From NCBI GenBank assembly GCA_937896065.1, contig CALBLI010000071.1:1-47908 (forward strand): 47,908 nt of DNA. Reading direction: 5' to 3'. Position 1 is the first letter of the stretch. Every line of letters begins with the position of its first letter. The notes under the pieces were generated by a model that was not told where the DNA came from, searched no databases, and saw nothing but the letters and a program-made list of their open reading frames with translations. Of the stretch, positions 26,057 to 35,141 are shown one piece after another. The stretch comes from an uncultured Caryophanales bacterium. Its GTDB lineage: Bacteria > Bacillota_I > Bacilli_A > RFN20 > CAG-288. A program made the position numbers and the translations under genes.

Positions 26057-26515
26057 GTGAATAGCGATGAATTAATTGTATATGACTATTTTAAAAGACT
26101 ATGTACTTGTCATAATTTCTCATTAAAAAGAGGAATCAACAAGATCACATATGGTATGAATGCTTTGCTTCTATACTTTGCTTTCAATGAATGCAAACAA
26201 GTTGAATATTTAAAAGCTGAAAAAGCATTAGGAGTATCATCTGCTAGAATGGTCAAAATAATCGATGGTTTATTAGATAAAGAATACATCATTAAAACTA
26301 AATCGAAAGAAGATAAAAGAAAGATGATTCTATCTCTTACTGATAAAGGTAATGATGAAAAAGAAAGATTACTAAAAAGAGCTTTAAAAATATCCAAGAT
26401 GATATTTGATGAAGTCGGTCATGAAAATATTGAAACATTTATAAACCTATTTATTAAAATTAACGAAGCTACTAAATTTGCTTTAGAAAACATGAAAGGA
26501 GAAGAAGATGCATAA
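26057..26515 (+). CDS. MarR-family transcriptional regulator
   Basis: A 152-residue protein if it begins at GTG 26057, the first start codon downstream of the promoter. It has the MarR winged helix: MNALLLYFAFNECKQVEYLK, then ALGVSSARMVKIIDGLLDKE, then the wing IIKTKSKEDKRKMILSLTDK with its DxRxxxxxLT pattern. The family binds palindromes and releases them on binding small phenolic or toxic compounds. The gene overlaps the first ABC gene by 8 bases, so it most likely controls the exporter. No Shine-Dalgarno lies before the GTG, and the expected transcript starts at or one base before it (leaderless candidate). Confidence 0.8.
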   Translation: MNSDELIVYDYFKRLCTCHNFSLKRGINKITYGMNALLLYFAFNECKQVEYLKAEKALGVSSARMVKIIDGLLDKEYIIKTKSKEDKRKMILSLTDKGNDEKERLLKRALKISKMIFDEVGHENIETFINLFIKINEATKFALENMKGEEDA

Positions 26516-28292
26516 ACTTGTTAAATACATTCGTAAAATTGATTATCTATTTCTTTTAATAAGTGTAGGGCTTATTGTCTTACAAGTATATTTAGAACTA
26601 AAGATACCTGAATATACAACTGAGTTAACTAAATTTGCAACCAGTACACTTACTACTTCTAGTGATTTACCTGAAGTTTATAAAAACGGTGGATTGATGT
26701 TAGCTTGTGCTGTTTCATCAATGATAGCTGGAATCATAACTTCCTTTTTTATTTCAACATTCTCAAGTAATCTTTCAAGAAAAATAAGAGATGAATTATA
26801 TAAAAAGATTTTGACTTTTTCTAATAAAGATATTCATAGATTCCATACTGCATCACTTATTACTCGTACAACAAATGATGTTGTCCAAATACAAAACTTT
26901 GCATCTATGGGTGTTCAACTTTTAATTAAAGCACCAACAATGGCTATCTGGGGAATATGCAAAATATCAGCGACTAAACTTTCGTGGACAATGGCTGCTT
27001 TAATTGCCGTTTGTATTATTGTAATAGCAGTTACCATTGCAGTTATTGTTTGTTTACCAAGATTTAAAAAGATTCAAAAATTAACAGATTCACTAAATGC
27101 TCAAGCTAGAGAGAATATCACTGGTGTTAGAGTTATTAGAGCATTCAATGCTGAAAAATACCAAGATGTCAAATATGAAAAGATAAATAAAGATATCACT
27201 GACAATAACATGGTAACAAGTAAGACCATGGGACTAATTTCTCCTATCATGTCATTTGTTATGAATGGTTTGATTTTAGCTATATATTGGCTCGGTGTTG
27301 TAATCATCAATGATATAAAAGTTGATAATCAAAATATGATGCAAGCCATGATTGAAAGAGGTGAAATAGTAGCTAATATGATTGCTTTCACTTCCTATGC
27401 AATGCAAATTATCATGGCATTTATTATGCTCATCATGATATTTATTATTCTTCCAAGAACAATTGTTTCAACTAAGCGTATCAATGAAGTTTTAGATACT
27501 AAACCAAGTATTGTTGATGGTAATTTAAATGATGAAAAAGTTACCGAACAAGGTGTTGTATCATTAAAGAATGTTTCTTTTTCATATTATGATGATGAAC
27601 ATTATGCTTTAAAAGATATCAACCTTGATATCAATAAAGGAGAAACAGTAGCCATTATTGGTCCAACAGGTTGCGGAAAATCAACTCTTGTTAATTTAAT
27701 GATGAGATTTTATGACATATCTATTGGTGAAATTGATGTTGATGGACATAATGTAAAAGATTACAAACTCAATGATTTAAGAAAAAGATTTTCATTAGCT
27801 ACTCAAAAAGCAATGCTTTTTAAAGGCACAATTAAAGATAATATTGCTTTAGGCGTTGATGAAAAAGATATCGATGAAAATAAAATTAATGAAGTTTTAG
27901 ATATTGCTAGTTGTGAATTTGTAAACAATTTAGAAAAAAAAGAAAACAGTGAAGTCTCACAAGGCGGTAGCAATTATTCAGGTGGTCAAAAACAAAGAAT
28001 TTCAATTGCACGTACTTTATATAAAGATAGTGAAATAATGATCTTTGATGACACATTTTCAGCTCTTGACTATAAGACTGATTTCAATGTTAGAAAGAAA
28101 ATTAAAGAGAATTTAAAAGATAAAACTGTCATTATCATTGCTCAAAGAATCGGAACTATTAAAAATGCAGATAAGATAGTTGTTATGGAAGATGGACACA
28201 TTGATGCTATTGGAACTCATGAACAGCTTCTAAAAGAATCAAAAGTCTATCAAGAGATTGCTTTATCTCAGTTATCTAAGGAGGAATTATAA
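26508..28292 (+). CDS. ABC exporter half, degenerate-site subunit
   Basis: A 594-residue ABC half-transporter: six membrane helices (about 15-320), then an ATPase domain. Walker A is GPTGCGKST (about 384). The signature YSGGQ is intact. Walker B reads IMIFDD, with Asp in place of the catalytic Glu, and the switch His is Gln (IIIAQRIG). These two changes mark the degenerate-site partner of heterodimeric exporters such as TM287/288, BmrCD and LmrCD. The partner gene follows at once. Its ATG overlaps the marR stop. The likely role is drug or toxic-compound export under MarR control; the substrate is not known. Confidence 0.88.
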   Translation: MHKLVKYIRKIDYLFLLISVGLIVLQVYLELKIPEYTTELTKFATSTLTTSSDLPEVYKNGGLMLACAVSSMIAGIITSFFISTFSSNLSRKIRDELYKKILTFSNKDIHRFHTASLITRTTNDVVQIQNFASMGVQLLIKAPTMAIWGICKISATKLSWTMAALIAVCIIVIAVTIAVIVCLPRFKKIQKLTDSLNAQARENITGVRVIRAFNAEKYQDVKYEKINKDITDNNMVTSKTMGLISPIMSFVMNGLILAIYWLGVVIINDIKVDNQNMMQAMIERGEIVANMIAFTSYAMQIIMAFIMLIMIFIILPRTIVSTKRINEVLDTKPSIVDGNLNDEKVTEQGVVSLKNVSFSYYDDEHYALKDINLDINKGETVAIIGPTGCGKSTLVNLMMRFYDISIGEIDVDGHNVKDYKLNDLRKRFSLATQKAMLFKGTIKDNIALGVDEKDIDENKINEVLDIASCEFVNNLEKKENSEVSQGGSNYSGGQKQRISIARTLYKDSEIMIFDDTFSALDYKTDFNVRKKIKENLKDKTVIIIAQRIGTIKNADKIVVMEDGHIDAIGTHEQLLKESKVYQEIALSQLSKEEL

Positions 28293-28293
28293 A

Positions 28294-30096
28294 ATGAAAA
28301 GAATCGCCTTAAATAAGACAAAGAATAAAAATAATAATGAAAAGAAGTTTAAAGTGAATTCTTTAAAAAAGATCTTCTTATCCAATAAAAAGCTTCTACC
28401 TTTTGTTTTTGTTTCATCAATATTTGCTATAACTAGTGCCGTTTTATCAATAATAGCTCCAAATAAAATTTCTGATTTACTTAACATGGTAACTGATGGA
28501 ATTAGAGAGATAAATGGAATTGACTATAATGCTTTCACTTCACTTGCTTATGTACTAATTGCATTTTATGTGACGATGATTATCTGCTCAACTGTTCAGC
28601 AAATCATTATGGCAGATGTCACTCAACGTTTATCATTTTCACTCAGAAGAGATATCAATTTAAAATTAAACAGGTTGCCATTATCTTATTTTGATAACAA
28701 TACTGTCGGTGATATTCTCTCAAGAATCACCAATGATGTTGACACTATCTCTCAAACATTTGGTTCATCAATTGCCTCGTTATTTGAAGCATTCATCATG
28801 CTTTTTGGAGTAATAATCATGATGTTTGTAAGTCAATGGATCTTAGCATTTATTACAATAGGTGCTTCAATTATAACCTTTGGTGGAATCGGTTTTGTTA
28901 TGATGAAAGCAGAAGAATATTTTAAGAAGAGACAAGAAAATTTAGGACAGATGAATGGTCGAATCGAAGAAGATTATACTAACTTGAAAGTCATTAAAGC
29001 CTATCTTGCTCAAGATTATAGCAAGAAGAAATTTGATAACATAAATGGCGAACTTGCTAAAAATAACCGCAAAGCACAATTTTTAACAGGAACAATGCTT
29101 CCTATTATGAATTTTACTGGTAATTTTGCTTACGCATTAGTTTTTATGTTTGGTGTTGTTTTAGCAATCAATAAACCTGATTTAGTAAGTTTCGGTATGA
29201 TTGTTTCATTTACTATCTATGCACGACTTTTCTCTCAACCTTTACAAACATTTGCTCAATCATTTTCTTCATTACAGCAAGCATCAGCGGCAAGTGATCG
29301 TGTTTATGCTATTTTAGAAGAAAAAGAGATGGAAAATGAAGATAATAAAACTTTCAAATTTGAAAGTATTAAAGGTGATGTTGATTTTGAACATGTCAAT
29401 TTCTCATATAATTCAGAAAGAGAAATCATCAAAGACTTCTCAGCTTCTTTAAAAGCAGGTATGAAAGTTGCAATTGTTGGACCAACAGGTGCTGGTAAAA
29501 CAACTATGGTCAATTTATTGATGAGATTTTATGAAGTAAATAAAGGTGATATCAAACTTGATGGGCATTCATTAAAAGAAGCTAAAAGAGATGATGTTCA
29601 TGCTCTATTTGATATGATTTTACAAGATACCTGGCTATTTTCAGGAACAGTTAGAGATAATTTAGTTTTTAATAAAGAAAATGTGAGCGATAAAAAACTT
29701 GATGAAGCATGTGAAGCAGTTGGACTGACTCACTATATCAAGTCACTTAATAATTCATACGATACAGTAATTGATCCAAATAATTTATCTGAAGGTCAAA
29801 AACAACAGATAACAATAGCAAGAGCACTCATTAAAGACTCACCACTTCTTATCTTAGATGAAGCCACATCATCTGTTGATACAAGAACTGAATTAAAGAT
29901 ACAGGAAGCAATGGATAACATGACAAAAGGAAGGACTTCTTTTGTCATTGCTCATCGTTTATCAACTATTAAAAATGCTGATATCATTTTAGTAATGAAA
30001 GATGGTGATATCATTGAACAAGGTAATCACAAACAGCTTTTAAGTCAAAATGGTTTCTATGCTTCTTTGTACAATTCACAATTTGAAACTATTTAA
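28294..30096 (+). CDS. ABC exporter half, catalytic partner
   Basis: A 600-residue ABC half-transporter; start ATG 28294, with AAGGAGG ahead and one base after the upstream stop. Six membrane helices, then Walker A GPTGAGKTT (about 395), Walker B LLILDEATSS with the catalytic Glu, and switch His in IAHRLSTIK. The signature is LSEGQ, not LSGGQ. The heterodimer therefore pairs this subunit's intact Walker A/B/His with the partner's intact signature in one active site, and the reverse in the degenerate site. It ends overlapping the convergent rqcH gene by 4 bases (TTAA serves both stops). Confidence 0.9.
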   Translation: MKRIALNKTKNKNNNEKKFKVNSLKKIFLSNKKLLPFVFVSSIFAITSAVLSIIAPNKISDLLNMVTDGIREINGIDYNAFTSLAYVLIAFYVTMIICSTVQQIIMADVTQRLSFSLRRDINLKLNRLPLSYFDNNTVGDILSRITNDVDTISQTFGSSIASLFEAFIMLFGVIIMMFVSQWILAFITIGASIITFGGIGFVMMKAEEYFKKRQENLGQMNGRIEEDYTNLKVIKAYLAQDYSKKKFDNINGELAKNNRKAQFLTGTMLPIMNFTGNFAYALVFMFGVVLAINKPDLVSFGMIVSFTIYARLFSQPLQTFAQSFSSLQQASAASDRVYAILEEKEMENEDNKTFKFESIKGDVDFEHVNFSYNSEREIIKDFSASLKAGMKVAIVGPTGAGKTTMVNLLMRFYEVNKGDIKLDGHSLKEAKRDDVHALFDMILQDTWLFSGTVRDNLVFNKENVSDKKLDEACEAVGLTHYIKSLNNSYDTVIDPNNLSEGQKQQITIARALIKDSPLLILDEATSSVDTRTELKIQEAMDNMTKGRTSFVIAHRLSTIKNADIILVMKDGDIIEQGNHKQLLSQNGFYASLYNSQFETI

Positions 30097-31691
30097 GATA
30101 ATTGTTTAAATAATTGAGTAGAATCCTTTCTTATATTTTTAACAACTACTGTCTCATATTTAAGGATGTTGACAAGACCAATCTTTTCAGGGTTCTTCTT
30201 AACATCCTTTTTTTTAGCAATCATAACAGTTCCATTATCAAGGTGAGATAAATATAAAGCAAGCTCACATGCTAAAAGAAGTGCTTTATCAAAGTCATTA
30301 TAATCAAGAATTAAAACATGGCTCCCTGGATAATTGAACACATGAATAAAGGTATCATCTTTTTTAGCAATTTTAAAAGTTAATTCTTCATTTTGAAAAC
30401 CATTATTTCCATAACCAATTTTACAATAAGGTGTTTTTAAATAATGAGGCTCATAAGTTTTCTTTTTTAAAACTGAATTATATTGTCTACCTTTGTTTTT
30501 TAAATAATTTAAAGATATGAGTTCACCTTTAAGTTCTAAAATATCACGCGGCGTTCCATCATTTGCTTCTAAAAGTTTTTTATTTAAATATTCAATTTCT
30601 TGATCAGTTTTTAAAATGAGTTCTTTTAGAATAGAGATAGCGCTTTTACCTTTGTTGTATTTTTTAAAATATCTATTAGCATTTTCAACAGGATTAAGTT
30701 TTGGATCCAATTCAATTTTAAACCCATCTTTTTCAAGATAAGTATCTTTCTTTTTGATCTCAGTTTGATATAAGAGAATCATTTGAGCATCATCTAAATA
30801 ACTTTTATAATTTTCATTCTTTTTATAATCCAGTTCTAATTTACTTCTTTTTCTGATAGCTAAATTTAAAGCTTTCTTTATAGTATTGACGAGTTCTTTT
30901 TCTTTTTCAATTTTAGCTTGTTTTTTTTGATCACTTACAAGTAGATTGTAGATATCTTCAACATTGATTTCTTTGATATCTTTGTTATCAAAATCAAAAG
31001 GTAATATATCATCTTTATGAAAATATATTTTTTGACTTTCATATAATGATTTACAAAATGAGGAAACATTTAAATTTTTATGTTCATCTAAATATTTTGT
31101 AAGCAACCTATAAGTGGCTTTGCACATAAAAGATGAATAATCTTCAATACTATCGGAAGTTGGAAAGAGACGGTCTTTAGGTTTATTATAAATAGCATTT
31201 CTTACTAAATATATATCTTTTTCAATATCAATCTTTTCATGAAAGATTGATAATATTTTATTATCTAATGATAAAAGAAGGCAATTTGGACGATAAGGCA
31301 TTATATCTAAAACTAACTGATAACCAGCTGTTAATGTATCAAAGCAGTTTTGATCAGTTTTCAATGTAAAAATGATTGTTCTTTCTCCTTTGATTTTGAC
31401 GACACTTTCAACTTTTGAAAAAGCTATTTTTTTAAGAGAATTGAAAAAAGGAGTATTTTCACCAACTTTAGTAAATCTATCATTTGTGATAGTAATAAAG
31501 GGATCATTTGAACTGAGTGAAAAAACAATTGCACCGCGATGATTATTTTCTTTTAAATCTTCTTTATCAAAAGAATAAGGAATAGCGTATAAATCTTTAC
31601 CGATAGCAAGAGGAGACGATAATCTAGAATTAGTGACTTCTTTAATTATTTTAGATGCAATAACATTTAAAGAAAGAGAACAAACGGCCAT
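30093..31691 (-). CDS. rqcH: NFACT-family RqcH (Rqc2 homologue), ribosome quality control
   Basis: A 532-residue protein with the NFACT-N domain (opening VCSLSLNVIASKIIKEVTNS; later LDIMPYRPNCLLLSLDNKIL), a central charged coiled coil (about 275-410, KKQAKIEKEKELVNTIKKAL), and the C-terminal NFACT-R domain (TPYCKIGYGNNGFQNEELTF, then FIHVFNYPGSHVLIL). RqcH binds stalled 50S subunits and adds C-terminal Ala tails to mark nascent chains for proteolysis. Older annotation is fibronectin-binding protein. It is slightly shorter than typical (about 560-570). It begins one base after the stop of the P-type ATPase, so the two are coupled. Confidence 0.85.
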   Translation of the reverse strand: MAVCSLSLNVIASKIIKEVTNSRLSSPLAIGKDLYAIPYSFDKEDLKENNHRGAIVFSLSSNDPFITITNDRFTKVGENTPFFNSLKKIAFSKVESVVKIKGERTIIFTLKTDQNCFDTLTAGYQLVLDIMPYRPNCLLLSLDNKILSIFHEKIDIEKDIYLVRNAIYNKPKDRLFPTSDSIEDYSSFMCKATYRLLTKYLDEHKNLNVSSFCKSLYESQKIYFHKDDILPFDFDNKDIKEINVEDIYNLLVSDQKKQAKIEKEKELVNTIKKALNLAIRKRSKLELDYKKNENYKSYLDDAQMILLYQTEIKKKDTYLEKDGFKIELDPKLNPVENANRYFKKYNKGKSAISILKELILKTDQEIEYLNKKLLEANDGTPRDILELKGELISLNYLKNKGRQYNSVLKKKTYEPHYLKTPYCKIGYGNNGFQNEELTFKIAKKDDTFIHVFNYPGSHVLILDYNDFDKALLLACELALYLSHLDNGTVMIAKKKDVKKNPEKIGLVNILKYETVVVKNIRKDSTQLFKQLS

Positions 31692-31692
31692 A

Positions 31693-34545
31693 TTATTCTT
31701 TAAAATTCAAAAATTCTTTCTTTTCTTTTTTCATTTCTTTATCCATTCCTGAGAAGAAGACATTAAGAAGTGATAAAAGAAGTGAAATTGAAAATAAATA
31801 GATAGTGAGAATTAACCACATTGTCTTATTTAAAAATCGAAAATCAATACCTGTAAATTGAGTTGAAAAGTTGTAAGTATTAAAGCTTGCAACCTTATTA
31901 AGTTCAATATAATTATTTGGAGTTGTAGCAATTGATGGAATAAATGGCATACCAAAGGTGAATAAGACCATACATAAACATAGCGAGATGAAAAGGATAC
32001 TTCGATATCTATTAAATGGATAACAACAACTATAAACCATTACTAAAGCGATAACTGTCATTGTCAAAGCGTTGAAAGTCGTAAACGAATAAGTATTATA
32101 AGCAGTATATTCAACAGACGAATCCATATCTAAGAAATTGATATATTTAAAGACATAATTTAACGACATTGCAAAAATAAGGCATAAAGCTGCTGGAATC
32201 GCTCTAGCTAGAGTGTTTTTAATAAAGTTGCCACGTATAATTTGATTATTAGGTTGAAGTGCTAAGAAAAATGAAGGCAAACCAATACCGATGACTTCAA
32301 AAAGAAGAATATTATTAGTTGTAAAAGGATATTCAATTTGACAACAAATACAAATCAAAGTAAAGAGAATGACAAAGATGGTTTTCATTAAAAATAAGGA
32401 AGATGATCTTTGAATATTATTGATGACTCTTCTTCCTTCTCTTACAATGCTAGGCATGGAAGCAAAATTAGAATCAAGTAAGACAAGATTAGCAACATTT
32501 TTAGCTGCATTGGAACCATTTGCCATAGCAATAGAACAGTCAGAAGATTTCATAGCTAAAATGTCATTGACACCATCACCTGTCATACCGACAGTTTTAC
32601 CATTATCTTTTAATTTTTCAATAATGAAAGCCTTCTGTTCAGGCGAAACACGACCAAAAACGGTGTAATCAGTCACAATTTCAGATACTTCATTTAAACT
32701 CATGCCTTTTAAGGATACACATTTTGAAGCATTAGGGACGCCACATTTTTTAGCGATTTCGCTAGCAGTTAATGGATCATCACCAGAAATAATTTTGATT
32801 TCAACATCATTATTAACAAACCAACTTATAGTATCAGGTGCCTCAGCTCTTATGTGATCTTCTAATGCAAACACAGCAACAGGTTTTAATTTACCTACGA
32901 TATCTAAATCATCGCCTTGAAGTTCTTTACTAGTTGTTGCAAGGAGCACTATTCTGTAACCTTTCTTTTGCATTGATTTAATATATGGAGCAATGGCTTC
33001 TAATTCTTCATATTCAGGAATAACATATTCAGGAGCACCTAGAACATAAGTGCCGATATCACCTTTAAAAGTGACAGCTGATAATTTTCTTTTCGATGAG
33101 AAGGGGAGAACTTTAATTGGTTGATACTCATTATTTAATGTGAATTTATCAGCTAAAGCAAGCGAAGTTTGATTAGCTTCTTTAAAGCTAGATAAAAATG
33201 AACCCATAAGTAATGGTAAATCAAATTTCTTGTTTAAGAGTTTGACATCAGCAACTTTCATAGTACCATCTGTTAAAGTGCCCGTTTTATCAAGGCATAA
33301 GGTGTTGACTCTCGCTAACATTTCAATACAATACAAATCTTGAACAAGGGTATTTTTCTTAGCTAAAGACATTGCACCGACTGCTAAAGCAACAGACGTT
33401 AAAAGATACATACCAGCGGGAATCATGCCGATAAGGGAACCAGCTGTTTTTTGAATATCTAATTGTGCTGTATGATAAATATCTAATCCTCTATTTGCAA
33501 AAGACTTCCACTGAATTACAAATAATGCAATACCTAGAGGAATGATAATAAAAGATACAACTTTAATGATTATATTAAGAGATTTAGTTAATTCAGATTT
33601 AGAATTTAAATGTTCCTTAGCCTTGGATTGAATGCCATTAGCGTAATTATATTGAGCAATCTTAACAGCTTTTACAATAGCTGAACCTGAAACAACAAAA
33701 GAACCAGCGAGAATGGAATCTTTTTTAGATTTTTTTATTGGAAGACTTTCACCTGTAAGAAGAGATTCATTGACTTCAATTTGACCATCTAAAATAATGG
33801 CATCAGCTGGGATTTGATCACCATTTTTAAGTAGGTAAAGATCATCTAAAACTAAATCATCAGAAGAAATGGTGAGTTCTTTACCTTCTCTTAAAACAGT
33901 GACACTTTGCATATTGACAAGCTTTAATTTATCGATTGTTTTTTTGGATTTGATTTCTTGTGCAATACCGATGATAGTATTGATAACAATGATCAAAAAG
34001 AAAATAGTTTGTGTGTATTGTTGGAATATTAAAAGAGTAACAAAGATAGCAAATTCGAGCATATTGAAGAAAGTAAATAAGTTCTTTGCAAAAATACTAC
34101 CAATAGATGTTGAATTAGTGTTTAAATCTTTATTAGTTAATTTGGATGAAATTCTTTCTGAAACTTGAGTAGCAGTCAAACCAGTTGCAATATCTGGATT
34201 ATATCTTTGAATATCAGAAGGCAATTGTTTTGCAATATTGACACTATTTACTTGAGCTTCATCTTCTTTCTGACCTTTTTTTAAAAATTTGTTATAGATT
34301 TTTGTAAAAAATCCCACTTTCTCTTTATTATCATTAGATTTAGTATTCTCTTTATCCGATTTAGCATCTTTTTTATTTTCAATTTTAGAATCAGTTTCTT
34401 TTTTGTTAATAACTTCCTCTTCAATTGACTTTGATTCTTTAGTAGGTTTGTTTTCAACAACAGGATTTGTTTGGATGTTTTCACTAGTTTGTAAATCATC
34501 ATTTACGACTTCAAACTCGATTTTATTTTTATTACTTTTTTTCAT
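31693..34545 (-). CDS. P-type cation ATPase, CtpE-like
   Basis: A 950-residue P-type ATPase. It has the actuator motif LTGESLPIKK, phosphorylation motif DKTGTLTDG (about 417), a nucleotide-binding domain, and the hinge MTGDGVNDILAMKSSDCSIA (about 652). About ten membrane helices are seen. The opening GLTATQVSERISS and the TM4 region MIPAGMYLLTSVALAVGAM fit the CtpE-like group, which includes a mycobacterial calcium pump; the ion here is unproven. It has a Lys/Glu/Asn-rich, low-complexity N-terminal extension of about 110 residues before the pump begins. The operon runs tdk, this gene, rqcH; two bases separate it from tdk. Confidence 0.85.
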   Translation of the reverse strand: MKKSNKNKIEFEVVNDDLQTSENIQTNPVVENKPTKESKSIEEEVINKKETDSKIENKKDAKSDKENTKSNDNKEKVGFFTKIYNKFLKKGQKEDEAQVNSVNIAKQLPSDIQRYNPDIATGLTATQVSERISSKLTNKDLNTNSTSIGSIFAKNLFTFFNMLEFAIFVTLLIFQQYTQTIFFLIIVINTIIGIAQEIKSKKTIDKLKLVNMQSVTVLREGKELTISSDDLVLDDLYLLKNGDQIPADAIILDGQIEVNESLLTGESLPIKKSKKDSILAGSFVVSGSAIVKAVKIAQYNYANGIQSKAKEHLNSKSELTKSLNIIIKVVSFIIIPLGIALFVIQWKSFANRGLDIYHTAQLDIQKTAGSLIGMIPAGMYLLTSVALAVGAMSLAKKNTLVQDLYCIEMLARVNTLCLDKTGTLTDGTMKVADVKLLNKKFDLPLLMGSFLSSFKEANQTSLALADKFTLNNEYQPIKVLPFSSKRKLSAVTFKGDIGTYVLGAPEYVIPEYEELEAIAPYIKSMQKKGYRIVLLATTSKELQGDDLDIVGKLKPVAVFALEDHIRAEAPDTISWFVNNDVEIKIISGDDPLTASEIAKKCGVPNASKCVSLKGMSLNEVSEIVTDYTVFGRVSPEQKAFIIEKLKDNGKTVGMTGDGVNDILAMKSSDCSIAMANGSNAAKNVANLVLLDSNFASMPSIVREGRRVINNIQRSSSLFLMKTIFVILFTLICICCQIEYPFTTNNILLFEVIGIGLPSFFLALQPNNQIIRGNFIKNTLARAIPAALCLIFAMSLNYVFKYINFLDMDSSVEYTAYNTYSFTTFNALTMTVIALVMVYSCCYPFNRYRSILFISLCLCMVLFTFGMPFIPSIATTPNNYIELNKVASFNTYNFSTQFTGIDFRFLNKTMWLILTIYLFSISLLLSLLNVFFSGMDKEMKKEKKEFLNFKE

Positions 34546-34546
34546 T

Positions 34547-35122
34547 TTATTTCTTCAATTTATGATGATGTCTACATCTTGCTTCATAACTTTCTTTTGC
34601 TCCAACTAAAATAGTTGGTGAGGAAGCACTGGCTGGTTCACCATCAATTAGCCTTTGAGTTCTAGTAGCAGCCATTCCACAAACAGTGCATATAGCAGTC
34701 AACTTAGTTACAATTTCAGCACGAGCTAATAATTCAGGCATAGGACCAAATGGTAGACCTCTAAAATCCAAGTCTAAGCCAGCAACAATGACTCTAATTC
34801 CTTTATTTGCTAAATCTTCACATATTTTAATGATATCATTAGAGAAAAATTGAACTTCATCAATAGCGACAACATTAGTATCTTTATCTATATAATCTAA
34901 AATTTCATTACAATCACTTATTGCATATCCTTGATACTTTAGACCTGAATGTGATGAAATAGCAGATTTATCATAGCGATCATCTATTTTAGGTTTAAAG
35001 GCAATTATTTTTTTCTTGGAATAAGTTAAAGTGTTGACTCTTCTTATGAGCTCTTCACTTTTACCTGCGAACATTGGACCGGTAATTACTTCGATCCAAC
35101 CAGTTTGATATTGTTGATACAT
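34547..35122 (-). CDS. tdk: Thymidine kinase
   Basis: A 191-residue type II thymidine kinase of the deoxynucleoside salvage pathway. It has Walker A GPMFAGKS (15-22), VVAIDEVQFF with the catalytic Glu, and the lasso zinc site from CTVCGMAATRTQRLIDG and a Cys/His-rich tail (ARCRHHHKL). The reaction is ATP plus thymidine to dTMP. Two bases separate it from the P-type ATPase gene. A GAGGTG ribosome site lies before the ATG, 19 bases after the Wzz-like stop. Length is normal. Confidence 0.95.
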   Translation of the reverse strand: MYQQYQTGWIEVITGPMFAGKSEELIRRVNTLTYSKKKIIAFKPKIDDRYDKSAISSHSGLKYQGYAISDCNEILDYIDKDTNVVAIDEVQFFSNDIIKICEDLANKGIRVIVAGLDLDFRGLPFGPMPELLARAEIVTKLTAICTVCGMAATRTQRLIDGEPASASSPTILVGAKESYEARCRHHHKLKK

Positions 35123-35141
35123 AAATACACCTCTATATTAT

